This document shows positions 46,136 through 57,400 of a stretch of DNA of 64,000 bases, piece by piece (within the stretch, counting starts at the first letter, position 1; each line of letters opens with the position of its first letter). Source of the stretch: Motacilla alba alba. Its lineage: Eukaryota > Chordata > Aves > Passeriformes > Motacillidae. Location of the stretch: positions 38,321,052 to 38,385,051 of the forward strand of contig NC_052018.1 in NCBI RefSeq assembly GCF_015832195.1. The letters are read 5' to 3'. The translations under genes and the position numbers were made by a program. The notes below the pieces were generated by a model, which did no database searches, had not been told where the DNA came from, and saw nothing but the letters and a program-made list of their open reading frames with translations.

Positions 46136-47994
46136 GCCAACAGTTTAAAGAGAAGGATAGCCGATTAACTAAATTAATGGTACGCTAATATTGTTTACTG
46201 CTGGTACTGGTAACTGAACTGGAATATCTACACCAGGTTTTATGAACTCCACAGAATTGGGCTTCTGTTACAGACTTCAGAGGTTCCCATAGAAACAAAT
46301 AACCCAGAATTTTCTTGGGAGAAGTAAGCCAATCAACATGATTTATTTTTTCACTGATACTGACCTGTACCAACTGTTTCGCCCCAAAATAACAAACCCC
46401 TTGTTGCACTACACATACTTAGAATACTCTGCACTGTAGGGAAATTACACACATCATACACACACCCCTCTAATTGTATTTCCTGAAGAAATGTGTAATT
46501 TTTCTATATACTCTCTAATGCACATGAGGAAGATCACACTATTGCTATAACTCTTCAACTAAAAAAGAATGCTTATCTTTAAGTAACTATAACTTTATGA
46601 GATACACATGTCAGTAGGATGCTACGGTAGACTTGCCTATACTCCACTCATGCAGCATTTAAGAAATCAGTGGTGACTGTCTTGTGCAAGAGTATAGGGG
46701 TAAAAGTCATATAACTCAGTTCCTGCAACTTATCTAGGTCATCAAAACACACAATTCCAAGGAATGTTAAATTTCTGTAAAATACAGCATTTCCCTAAAC
46801 TATTCCCATCTCTCTTTGAACTTCACCACAAACCTCACTTGGAAGTGAAGAAGAGGCAGCATCCTGGCCAGGGCGTGAAGCTTCATCCATCCAAAAATGT
46901 CTGGAAAAATCCCCAGCCCTGCCTGTCACCTAGACCAGCAGCCAAGAGAAGTGCATAGAGGCTGACATATGTGAGTGGGTTGCTCTATGTAAGTGCCTCA
47001 CAGATTTTGGGTACTGGCACATTCTGGAAGCAAGCAGACAATGTTTTTTGGGCTCTGGAAAATGTTGGGGACATGGTACAATGACCACCTGGTAAGACAG
47101 GTGGGATGCAATGTATGATTTATTTTTGCATCTTTAAAAAAAAGAGGGGAGGGGGCTGATTGTGAGCAAGATCTGGTATAATTTCAGTGACAGCAGTGTA
47201 AGACATCTGCCTCTGTTCAGGTACTCTGCTGCTTCTCCTGTGTGATGAACTCAGTCTGCTGGTGTAAGGGTGAATCAGAGCACAGCTTCCGGAATAATCT
47301 CTGTGGCTTGGCAGAAACAAAGATGCTAGAGTGTTCTTAGAGGAAGGATTTTGGGATGCAGAAGGTCTTTTCAGAGGGTTCCTGCATGGCTACCTGTCAC
47401 TGATGATGCCACAACAGCGATGACAGCGAATCAGTAGGACAGGAAAGTTCTTACCTCTGCTTAAGCTGTGCTCAGGCTCAGAGGGCGACACAGGGAGCTG
47501 GTACTTGGGCATTCAGCTACAGCTGACACCTGATCTGAGCTATTCAATGCGCAATGCTTAATTTAAAGGAGTTAAATTTAAACCAGCTTTTAAATACATG
47601 GTTGTAGGGATGGGAATGCATTTCTAAACACCCTGGAGGATTTTAAAAAGGGTATCAGCTAAAAATGCTTTGCTGCTGCTCCAACAACCTTTCCTCGCAC
47701 AAGCAACTTCAAATGCATGATTTCTGGAAAAGAATTTTTGGCGAAGTTCACCATAAAAGTTTCAATGATAACTGGATCCATGTATGCCAAATACTACTTT
47801 CTTAAGTATTTCTTAAGTATGTGCTTTATGCCTTCTATAAACATTTGTAGTATTGGTATTTCAGACTTTGGAGATCAATTTTACGTATGCATAATGCTTC
47901 AGTCTTGTTTGATTCATGGAAAAAGGAAAAAGCAAAGACTTCATGCCAGGTTTTGTAAAGTGCTCCTACTTTAACAGTAAGAGCTGTAAAGACG

Positions 47995-48050
47995 TCAAAG
48001 ATTCGACCTCAGAGGTCTTTTCCAATCTAATTGATTCTGTGATTCTGTAA
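47995..48050 (+). mobile_element. CR1 LINE 3' tail fragment in intron 7
   Basis: About 55 bp resembling the last bases of CR1: GACCTCAGAGGTCTTTTCCA, ATCTAATTGATTCTGTGATT and CTGT. This is an extreme 5' truncation in plus orientation, so antisense to EPHA7. Confidence 0.8.
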
Positions 48051-49469
48051 GTGGAAAGATCAGCTTTCATTACAAAAAGCAGAGGATTGTCTTTAGGTTC
48101 ACTGGCTACAAACCACTTGACTTTTAAATATGTCACTGAACCAAGAGAAAGAATTGACACTTCAGTGATATCTTATGCATTTGTGTGCTTTTCCAGAGGG
48201 ACTTCTGTTTCTAATAACCAGCCAACAAAAATTATGACTAGAAGCCATTGATTGATCTGTGGCAAACACAGTGTAGAATAGAAATGGTCTGCCTTTACAA
48301 AGCATATTTACTTCATAATTTTGAAATTTTTCCATAAATATTTATGCAATACCCAACATGTATGATATGATCCAATAGAGGTATAATATATGTATATTTT
48401 ACATATCAGATAGTATTAATATAATGGATATAGTTCTTCAAATATTGAAAAGTGGCTATACAGTTTCTATCACAATTCAGAAAACAGCACACTATTCAAA
48501 AATCTGCTTAAGTAACAACATCAACCAAACACTGCCAACCAGAGGAACAGCCAGGACAAATCCACGCAGGCAACATGAGTGAATGTGGCGGTCATCATAT
48601 ATATTCTTACACAAATATATGTGTGTGCATTTTTTTCTTAAAATACTTGGATATTTTTAAAAGCTGAATTCAGAAATCCACTGAATAATGAGAAGAAGCC
48701 AAAGCCTCTAAACTGTAGCATAACACGGTTTAGTGTTCACCTGCATGGTACATCCCTTGAGGTTTGTTTCCCAAAAACTATCTAATAAAGGTCTTCCTTT
48801 CAAATGCTAACAAAAGACTAATTTGATGAGTCTGAAAGTTCTGATAAAATGATGAATAAAATATAAAAAATTAATACTTTAATATAAAACAATTTTAGAA
48901 GAGCTTAATGGAATTTGATATCTTTTTACCAACATTTTAATTATTTTTGAAAACCCTATATGGGAAATCTTGGATGCTTATCCTTGCTGGGAATGATATT
49001 TTATAAGGTTGCCTCAAGATAATGGAAAATATGCTACTTTTAGAATTTTATTTAATGAAAACACAAGACATTTTTCATGGCATCTCAAAGCATATAGCTG
49101 GCCTGTGACAAAAGCAACCTGCTGTGCATCGTGGCCAAGAATCTCTGTGGTTTATACGCATTTTTTCATCATCTGAATCAGAAAAGGAGTACAGGAGAGT
49201 GGTCAGTGATGCATTTATTATAGGATTTTCTAATCTCCCATATGTTGACCAAACTCCAGTCAAAACTGTTTATCTTTGAAATCATCTTTGCTAATCTTAG
49301 CAGCTACCAGTCTGCTTACACTCAGTATGTAAAAAATACTCAGATAATTAAAGAACTGTTGGGGAAATATTTTGATGTAGTAATTTTAAACCTTTATGGA
49401 CAATAAATTATCTAATTAGCAGAAATTTATTATGACAGACTTCTAATTTATTTTCCAGAAAATAAGAAA

Positions 49470-49540
49470 TTACTTCTGGCTGTACCTCAGGTTCCCTTTC
49501 TGCAAAATGGGGATTCTGCTACTGAGTCTTTCTACAGATG
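49470..49540 (+). mobile_element. Short MIR-type relic in intron 7
   Basis: TGTACCTCAGGTTCCCTTTC TGCAAAATGGGGATT matches the MIR segment CCTCAGTTTCC.CATCTGTAAAATGGGGAT. Only about 60-70 bp are recognisable. Confidence 0.5.
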
Positions 49541-50643
49541 GGAAGTATGCTATTAGACACAGAGCTAATAATATCAGTAATAACAGCTTACTGCTTCTAT
49601 TATGATAATTACTGTTTCAATTAGGTCTATTAGATATGTGGTATTATTCATTATTTATAGTTTTTAAATTCTGTGTGGAACTAAGGCAGAATCAAGACCT
49701 AACCACTGTATATTAAGAATAAGCACAAGTTGGGCAGGCGACACCCGGCTGCAATTAACAGGTTGCAATAATGCGTGTCTGCACACAGTCTTAGATAGAC
49801 TGCTGCAGAGGGTGCAAAGAGGGTATGGCATCCATACCCTTTGAATTCACAGACTATGTATCCCTATATTTCCAGCTCCCAATCCAGCTGACCTGATGTC
49901 AAGGTCAATGTGAAGCAAATGCTCTAAACTAGGGTAACCAAATTTGGGTCTGAAACTGGGTGGTGGAGCTGCCAGGGACACAGTTCCTGGAAAGGGGCTA
50001 AGGGCTACCAGGTCTCACAGATGGGAGAAGTTTTTTGGTTACACAGCTTACAACTTATTATATGATCCTGAAAATAACTTAGTATCTTTGAGATTCCCAT
50101 TTCTTCACTAAACTAAATTGCCAATGAATTCAAAATACACTAAAGATGGAATTACAACTGATGACACACACATAAACTAAACTACCAAGTTGTTGTTGTT
50201 GTTTGTTTTTTTTTTTCAGAAAATCAAATGGAAAAAAAATAGCCTGGAGAAGTCTTTGTGGGTTGAAATATCCCTTCCTTCTCTCCCCAGTTACAGAAGA
50301 ATCTAGTTGAGTTATTCAGCTCACCACTACTCACTTCTTTTGTGGGGGAAAATAAGTATATTTGAATTAAAAAAAAAAAAAGTCTTTGCGTATTAGAAGG
50401 AGAGGAAAGGAGAAGAATCTAATATGTAACAAATCTCCTCCAGCCAATTATAAGACTAATTTTCACTTCTTTGGTAAAATAAATTATGGAAGCTCATCCT
50501 TCAAAAGACAATGACAAAAATTCACCTTCATGTGGAACCAAATTCTTTCTAATTGTAATTATATTGCTTATGACAATTTCCTTTCTTGCTTTACTAACTA
50601 CCTCTACAGAAAGGGTTAATTTCCTGTAAACCTAATTCCTTAC

Positions 50644-50812
50644 CTGTGGCTTCTTCCAATGTGGCAACATCCAGTCTGGGGCTGTAATTTCCATAGCCAG
50701 CAGCCGTAAAAGCACGAATTTGGAAAACATACACTGTTCCTGGCTTTAGGTTATTAATAGAAGCTGAAGTGGACTTGGTTTTCACTGTTGAATAGGTCCT
50801 CTCCCTTTGATC
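50644..50812 (-). CDS. EPHA7: EPHA7 exon 7: second half of second FN3 domain
   Basis: 169-bp exon encoding residues 43-98, DQRERTYSTVKTKST through ATLEEAT plus one base of the next codon. It completes FN3-2, with the family motif LKPGTVYVFQIRAFTAAGYG. The acceptor is GTTTCCAG/GATCAA and the donor is GCCACAG/GTAAGG. Reading past this donor stays open for several codons. In human EphA7, as I recall it, a donor 15 nt further downstream adds five residues before the ATAVSSEQ of exon 8. Here the nearest comparable GT is 12 nt downstream (TTAG/GTTTAC) and looks weak, so I chose the upstream GTAAGG donor. Confidence 0.94.
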
Positions 50813-51195
50813 CTGGAAACAATAAGACAAAAGATTAAACCAAATTTACAGATCAGATTTTATCATGATTGCACAACAGCAACTGACAGCCAGCCTGGGT
50901 AGTTTATTTCAATTTGCTGAATACTCTTTTCCCCCAATGACAAAAATAAAGTATACTCTGTGGAGTATTACAAAACATTGTCAATGCAATGAAGAGCTCT
51001 AAGTGTAACATAAAATTCAAATGGGATGCTCATACTGTTACTCAGAAAACAGAAAACATCCCAAAAAAAATGCTTTTTTGGCTCTGATTAAATTTTGTGA
51101 AGTTTTGCCGAGAAAAAACTCAACCACAGCTTTCCAGGGGAATCTGTGAGTTCTAAACAGTTCAAGGACAGGGAAATTTTTCTTTCATAGTCAGA

Positions 51196-51345
51196 ACATG
51201 ACAAACATAGGGCTGCACAACCTGCCTTCATTTTGCATTAATTCAGTTTACAGCTGTCAGAAATTTTTTATTTCTTGAGTACTTCAAAGTTATAATGAAT
51301 GCAGTCCTAGACATTGTGAAATGAATGGAAAAACTCTGACATCAT
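51196..51345 (+). repeat. Dispersed repeat copy A in intron 6
   Basis: About 150 bp that aligns with 53590-53741 in the same orientation at roughly 85% identity by eye. Shared blocks include ACAACCTGCCTTCA, CAGTTTAC, AGTACTTCAAAGTTAT and TGAAATGAATGG. It matches none of the CR1 copies. It is either an unclassified interspersed repeat or a local duplication. Confidence 0.7.
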
Positions 51346-52994
51346 TACTTTGACATCGGACCCTTCTATCACCTCTAAAAAATACAATATCGCCAATGTA
51401 TAATTGGCTGGATTTTGCATAATTTCTGAGGTCCTTAACTCAGTTTTCATTTGGATTTTTATCTCTGGTTTTTAGTCTTTTCTCAGTTTTAGGCTCTAAG
51501 GCATAAAGAGGAATCCAGGGAAAGAAGCTCAGTATGACTCTCCACAAATTTGAAGCTGTAAGATTACAAACCCTATGAGTAATAACTCACTTTGAAATAG
51601 TACAAAAGCTGCATCACAGATCATTAGAGTATTCAAAAAGCTATACTTATTCATCACATTTACTGACACAGATTATGTTTCAGCACAGATATGTGAAGCC
51701 CTGTTGATTTTTGGTGGCAGATGCAACCCTGATTTGAAGGGCAGAAGAGATGAATTAACCAACCATCTGAATGCACCACATGACCAGAGAAGCATGAGCT
51801 GAACGCAGCAGTGCTAATGAGACGGATACAGAGGGAAGGAATAAATCTGTAACTCATTTCAATAATATTTCACCAGCTAAAAGTGATGGAGAGCCTTCTC
51901 TGTCACAGTCAGTAAAGCAACAAAGGCTTTTGCTGAGATACAGGGTTACACAGAACATATATGATTTCTTTTCTCTGATTCAGTAAGGGTTTCTCCTGAT
52001 TCTTGCCCAGTCCATTACTTGAACAAGCCCACAGTCTTGGCTAGCAACAATTTTCCATATCTTCTCCACAAGAGTTTAAATCATCTGTAAGTGAGGACCA
52101 CGGCAGAATGTATGTTGGTATGTGAGAAAGAACAGGAATGCTTGAGAGATGAGACACAAGTGTAAGGAAACCATGAACAGGTTCAGAACTGTAAGCCGCA
52201 GTGGAATTTCAGTTTGGGTTTTGATGTACAGATGAGGCTTACTTGAATTGCCAGCAGTCCTTGTATTCAAAAATAAATAAATACCAAAAAATTAAAAATA
52301 ACCTGTGTTAGAAATCTCACAGGACAGGCTTACTTTGAGGATTTCAGGCTGTTTCCATTCCAGCCCTAGCCAGAAGTGAGAGGTGAAAAAAACAGAGTAT
52401 TATCAGAGTATTTCAGAATGACAAAAAATGTTTGATTTAATTTGGCTCTAAAAGGAGCCGAAAGTTCAAATCCTTTTATTTTTCTTTTTTTCTAAACTAG
52501 TGGAACAAAATTTATATAGCCTCTTTCATTCTGAGCAAGAAGATTATGAATAAACTTTAAAGCTGAAATGCATTTATTTGGAAGGCAAACAAACATTTCA
52601 GTATTTGTGCAAAAATTGCCTCAGTTAAAGTTATATAGTCCAGTTTATCTGTGACTGTTAGAATGAGCTTTTTATTCTCTTTTATTAATTTCACTGTACT
52701 AAGTATAATATTGGAAGATGTCCTTCCATTAAAAAAAAAGAAAAAAAAAAAACCCTTCAATTTTTCTCTTTGCAAACACAGAGAAAACTGGCAATGAAAT
52801 TCTGCTTGTTATTTAAAATGAGTATATAGGGAAAATAATAAAAGCCACATTCTAAAAGCTATCATTATATAAAAAGCTGGGTATCTTGGTAATTTTTCTG
52901 TCATTTTACATTACCCATTTAAATTATTTATTTTACTTGAACAGATTAGAAACTGCTCTGCACATTAAAGAAATGCCAGGTTTTTGGTTTTCAA

Positions 52995-53014
52995 TTTTTT
53001 TTTTTTTTTTTTTT
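52995..53014 (+). repeat. Poly(T) tract in intron 6
   Basis: 20 T residues; simple homopolymer. Confidence 0.85.
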
Positions 53015-53589
53015 GGTTCAGAGGACAGTTTTGCCCTTGTTAAATATGTTACATTTTTAACATACTTGGACTTTATCTGCATGTGTATGTACACACACAT
53101 GCTCAAGGGACAAAAATCATCTGCTAAAATTAGTAAAATTTCTTCCCAAAAATTATTTAGCTATCTGTACCTCTCTGTTAGATTTTATTATAAGAATCAT
53201 TAGCGTGAACAACTTAAACTGGAAGATAGCCTCAACAAATAAAAATTTTATTCCTTTCCCCAGTCATATAAAGATATTTTGATAAGTATATTTGTGTAAT
53301 TCAGCACTGAAAATGAAATATGACACTTGATATTACATTCAATCTGGGCTGAATTTACCTAATTCTGTGTTACCTAAGCTGACATGCTCTTTTTGATATA
53401 GGGGTACTGTTACCTTGACTGCAGAAATGTCTTGATGAGTGACCACAAAGAATCCCCTCTATTCATTTTTTTTTTTCATTTTAATACAATTTCTTTTTTT
53501 CACAGAATGTTTTATAAAAATTAGGAGTATGTTATGTTATGCAGACAATTTCCCAAGGAATCTGGAGGAGCCAAACTTAGTCTGGGTCC

Positions 53590-53741
53590 CATGACAAACG
53601 TAGAGCTGTACAACCTGCCTTCACTCTGCTTTCATCCAGTTTACGGTTGTCAGAATTTTTTTATTCTGCAGTACTTCAAAGTTATCATGAATGAAGCCCT
53701 AGACATGCTGAAATGAATGGCAAAACTCCGACTGACATCAG
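53590..53741 (+). repeat. Dispersed repeat copy B in intron 6
   Basis: Second copy of the 150-bp unit, 2.4 kb from copy A. It continues GCAAAACTCCGACTGACATC AGTAAGATTGCAATTTCACT, which resembles an amniote repeat ending AAACTCCCATTGACTTCAGTGGGAGT.GGATTTCA (recalled pattern). This favours an old transposable element over a local duplication. Confidence 0.7.
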
Positions 53742-54367
53742 TAAGATTGCAATTTCACTCTACCAGAAACAGAGATCACTTCATCTACTACTGAAAAGCA
53801 GCCTTCAATTTATTATTGTGTTGAGAGAACAAGTGAAAGATAAATTTCACAGTCCTGGTCCTTTTTAAAAGGAAAAATAAGGAATATTTATTTCCTAAAA
53901 ATTTTGGAAGTGTTTTGAAAATTTTCAGACATCCAGTAGAAGCTGCCCAGCTCATAAGGAAATACAAAATGCAGTCAGGAGTTGTACTTGATACATCATT
54001 TCAAGACTAGAATTACATTGATACAAAAGGAGATGAAACAAGCTTCAAACACAATGTAGAATAGATGTAAAACCAGGAATTAAGTGGTAAAAAATATCCA
54101 AGTACAACTTTAAAATTAAAAAAAATATAAGAAAGGCATATTTCAAGTGTATATTTCATTTGTAGTATTCCACAATATAATATTTGAGATATATGAGAGC
54201 AATAATAATGTCAGGATTTAGCTAGTTATGAAAAACGAGCAAAATCACTAACTTTGGAGAGACGAGGTAGTTGATAGCTGATGATTTTAACACTGTTCCA
54301 CAATGCAGCAAGCCAACATAAAGCAAACAACACATTGTTGCACATTACAGATAATCTTAGCACTTAC

Positions 54368-54492
54368 TTTCTCATAATACTTGATTTCATATTCAGTAAT
54401 GACTCCATTGGGATGTTCTGGTTCCTGCCAGGAAAGCTCCACGCTCCTCTGCAGCACTCTTTCTTTCATTACACCACTAACTTGCGAGGGAG
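54368..54492 (-). CDS. EPHA7: EPHA7 exon 6: first half of second FN3 domain
   Basis: 125-bp exon encoding residues 1-42, from APSQVSGVMKERV to EIKYYEK. It forms the first strands of the membrane-proximal fibronectin type III domain in the ectodomain; SWQEPEHPNGVITEYEIKYYE is the canonical Eph FN3-2 signature. The first codon is split: its G comes from the upstream exon, and CT follows the acceptor (AAACAG/CTCCC). The donor is GAGAAA/GTAAGTG, in phase 0. This is the most 5' EPHA7 exon I can find; the preceding FN3-1 exon (about 336 bp in other EPHA genes) was not found up to 64000. Confidence 0.95.
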
Positions 54493-57400
54493 CTGTTTGG
54501 ACAAGATGTGTCAATAAATAAAAAGCAAATTCGTTGGATGGCTAAAATCAAATGTCATTACTGATCCACCCCACGCTGAGCAACTTTCATTAAGGTAAAA
54601 GAAAGCACCTTTTCATAGCTCACTATTCAAAGCTAATGAATATTCTAGCAGATCCCTATTACTGTTCATAAACTTGGAACAGAAATCGAACCAAAGTACA
54701 AACAGCTAAAGGTGTTATTGTTCGAGTTACTGCAAAACTGAGATTGATGAGATAGGAAAAACAATTAAGCAAATTAATTCTGATAATGATAGCAAATCAA
54801 ATTTTTAGACTGATATGTAGTAAATGAAAAATCTTAATATTTATTGCATATGTTTCCGATATGCACATAAAAAGAAAAATAGTCTTTTAGAAGCACAATC
54901 AAAATTTAGGCTGATTTGATATGACTAATTCCAGTTCTGCTTAGAAATAATCTCTTACATTATCTGATTACGACATGGTGATGAAAAGTACTTTGTTAAG
55001 AGACTAAGCCCACTCTTTTTCATTAGTTCCAACCTTTCCAGGACATTTTCTCTTTAGAGCTAAGTTTCCATATTTGGTCTTAGCATTTTTTCAAAGTGCA
55101 AGACAATTTAAGGAGTAGATCTTATGGAACAAAGGCGACACTGTCTTCCTCCGCCTCATTCTACGGAGATATAAATAAATGCACACTTTGTGCACACACA
55201 TGTACACACACTGAGTTTCCTAATAAATACCACCCACAAACAAGGACCTTTTGAAATCAAAAAACCCCAAACCCAGTATAGAAGCATTATAGAGACATTG
55301 GCTCTCATATAAAAATGTTTAAGAGAGAATGTAATAAACCATGCGAGTCTGAAAAATAACTCGCTTTCTCAACTTATTTTTAATGAGAAAGACAGTAGAT
55401 ATTTTTCTGATGTGCAGCATCAAAGGAGGCCAAACATCACAGTCTTCCTCAAACATACACACTGAATCTAGAAGAGAAGTCCCGTAAAACTGTAGCACTT
55501 TGAAAAACAACCACGGTATTGGAACCATGCAGAACTTGATCTTGTTCTCATTCAGTTTAATGGAAATCAATTTTGCTCATGCAAAAGATAAAGAAAGAGA
55601 GGACCTGACCCTCAGCCCCTTACAGTTAAAAGCTAAATGCCATTTACATGGGTAAGGACTTAGTCTTGGGGCAGACTCAGACACAGGAAAGGTGTCTGAG
55701 ATAAATTTTTTAGAAATAATATACTAGAGATAATACTAAAGATATTAGCTATAAATTAGGGATAAATTTATATCCTTTTCTAACACAGAATCTAATACTG
55801 ATTCTTTATTGAAATTCTTGTTTAAAAAATGATAATTTTAAATCTTTTAGGTAAAAAAAAACAGCACCTTATTTCAGAACTGTGTATAAAACTTTCATTA
55901 TGTGAAATTATGTAATCTTCAGATAAAATACAATTCTTATCCCAAGCAACAAGGTGATCTTCACTTTCTCTAGTTTTTTAAAATAACCTAAAACATCTGG
56001 AATGCACACTCCTATATCATTAAGTATAAAAACATAATGATAAAATTAAAATACCTAAAGCACAATCAAGAAAATAAACCTCTGAAAAATTAAATTGGCT
56101 TGTTAACTTCTTAATGTGATTTTGAAGTTTCTAGGGTTTTCTTAAAATTACAACATGTGTGTTCATGTAGGCTAAATTTCATTGCAGGCCCCAAGAACAC
56201 ATGAAAATTAGGTTTTGAAGCCATGCATGATAATCTTCACTATGAACTATTATGCTGTATATAATCAATTTAATCAATGTTGAAGATCTCTTACTCTAGG
56301 CTGCCTAAATGATAAAATCATAAAATTGTATCAGACCAACAACCTGGGTTGCTGCACAAAGCCAGGATCAGTCTCACTCTCCTTGCATTCTCTTTCTAAA
56401 AGCTGAGAGTATTTTCACACTTTAATTAGTGAAATACATTCTTTTTCATAGCTAGAATGCAGCAAACTAATTTACTGTCTAGTTTTCTTTGACATGATTA
56501 ACTAGTTGTCTTCTTTGCCTAAATAAGAACTTCTGCATCCTGAATGAATTTCAAGAGAGGTCATTATGTTTCATGTATAACCTTCTATCTCATCCAGATA
56601 AATGTTTCTCAAATTGCTAATCTTACATTTTTAGATGCCTGAAATTGTTAATGTTGGTACTTATCATTGAACAATTTTATATTACCTAGGTCACTGGAAT
56701 TTGTTTTCCATGTTTCCTGCTTTTTGTTTTTGCTTATCAAATTTTTTCATTCCATTGGCCACAGCATTCATTTTTCTTAAAGCAGTGAAGCAAAATAAAC
56801 TTGCTATTAGTTAACTCTGTGTATGTGGGAAAGGAGCAGGAATGCGAAGGAGAGGAACCGAGAGAGGGGAAAGATTTTAATCGAGGAAATGAAATACACT
56901 GTGCGACATTCCTGCTTAACACCTGTACAAAGTACATAAAAAACAGGCATATTCCATTCTTAAAGAATTTCCATTCAAACTAAAATCCCCCAAATTGATC
57001 AACATTGCAAGACAGCATTCAAATTGGTTTTGGGTTTGTGTGTAGGGTTTTTGGTAATTTGTATTTGTTTTAGGTTTTTTGCACCCAAAACTAAAAAAAA
57101 GTTGCGCTACTTTTCACTGTTAGAAGAACCACATGAGGAAAAAGAGAAAGTCCAAACCTACAGTTCAACCTTGCATATGTTGGCAGCTCTGAAGACAATT
57201 ATGTGGCATATAATTCCCATAACACATGAGATTCCTAAAATGCAGCATGCTATTTAACCGTATTGTGAGTCCCCATGTTTTTCAGGGGAAGAAGGGAATC
57301 ATCAAATTGACTGAAGCCAGAGTATGCTCCTCTGGCAAAGAACACCAGTTTGTTTTCATTCCCAGAAATCTCTTCAAACTAGAGCAGCCACATAAGCCAA

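Larger units (their letters stand above)
43215..50643 (-). other. EPHA7: EPHA7 intron 7
   Basis: At 7429 bp, the longest intron fully contained here. It is enlarged by the sense CR1 copy (44182-46135) and contains a CR1 tail and a MIR relic. No further exon was recognised. Confidence 0.85.
50813..54367 (-). other. EPHA7: EPHA7 intron 6
   Basis: 3555 bp separating the two halves of the FN3-2 domain. It contains the paired 150-bp repeats and homopolymer tracts. Confidence 0.85.
23849..54492 (-). other. EPHA7: EPHA7 gene, 3' two-thirds (exons 6-17 of the usual 17)
   Basis: Receptor tyrosine kinase of the Eph family. It sits in the plasma membrane, binds GPI-anchored ephrin-A ligands on neighbouring cells, and signals repulsion or adhesion in axon guidance and tissue patterning. 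Twelve exons read in order on the minus strand and sum to 1655 coding bases plus stop, all with GT donors and AG acceptors and consistent phase. Paralogue assignment rests on residues that I recall as EphA7-specific: [40 protein letters not shown] and the C-terminus HLHGTGIQV. EphA3, EphA4 and EphA5 differ at these places. The 5' exons are outside the window. If the full protein is about 993 residues (my recollection for chicken), the part here is residues 442-993. The remaining sequence of this span is intronic. Confidence 0.97.
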
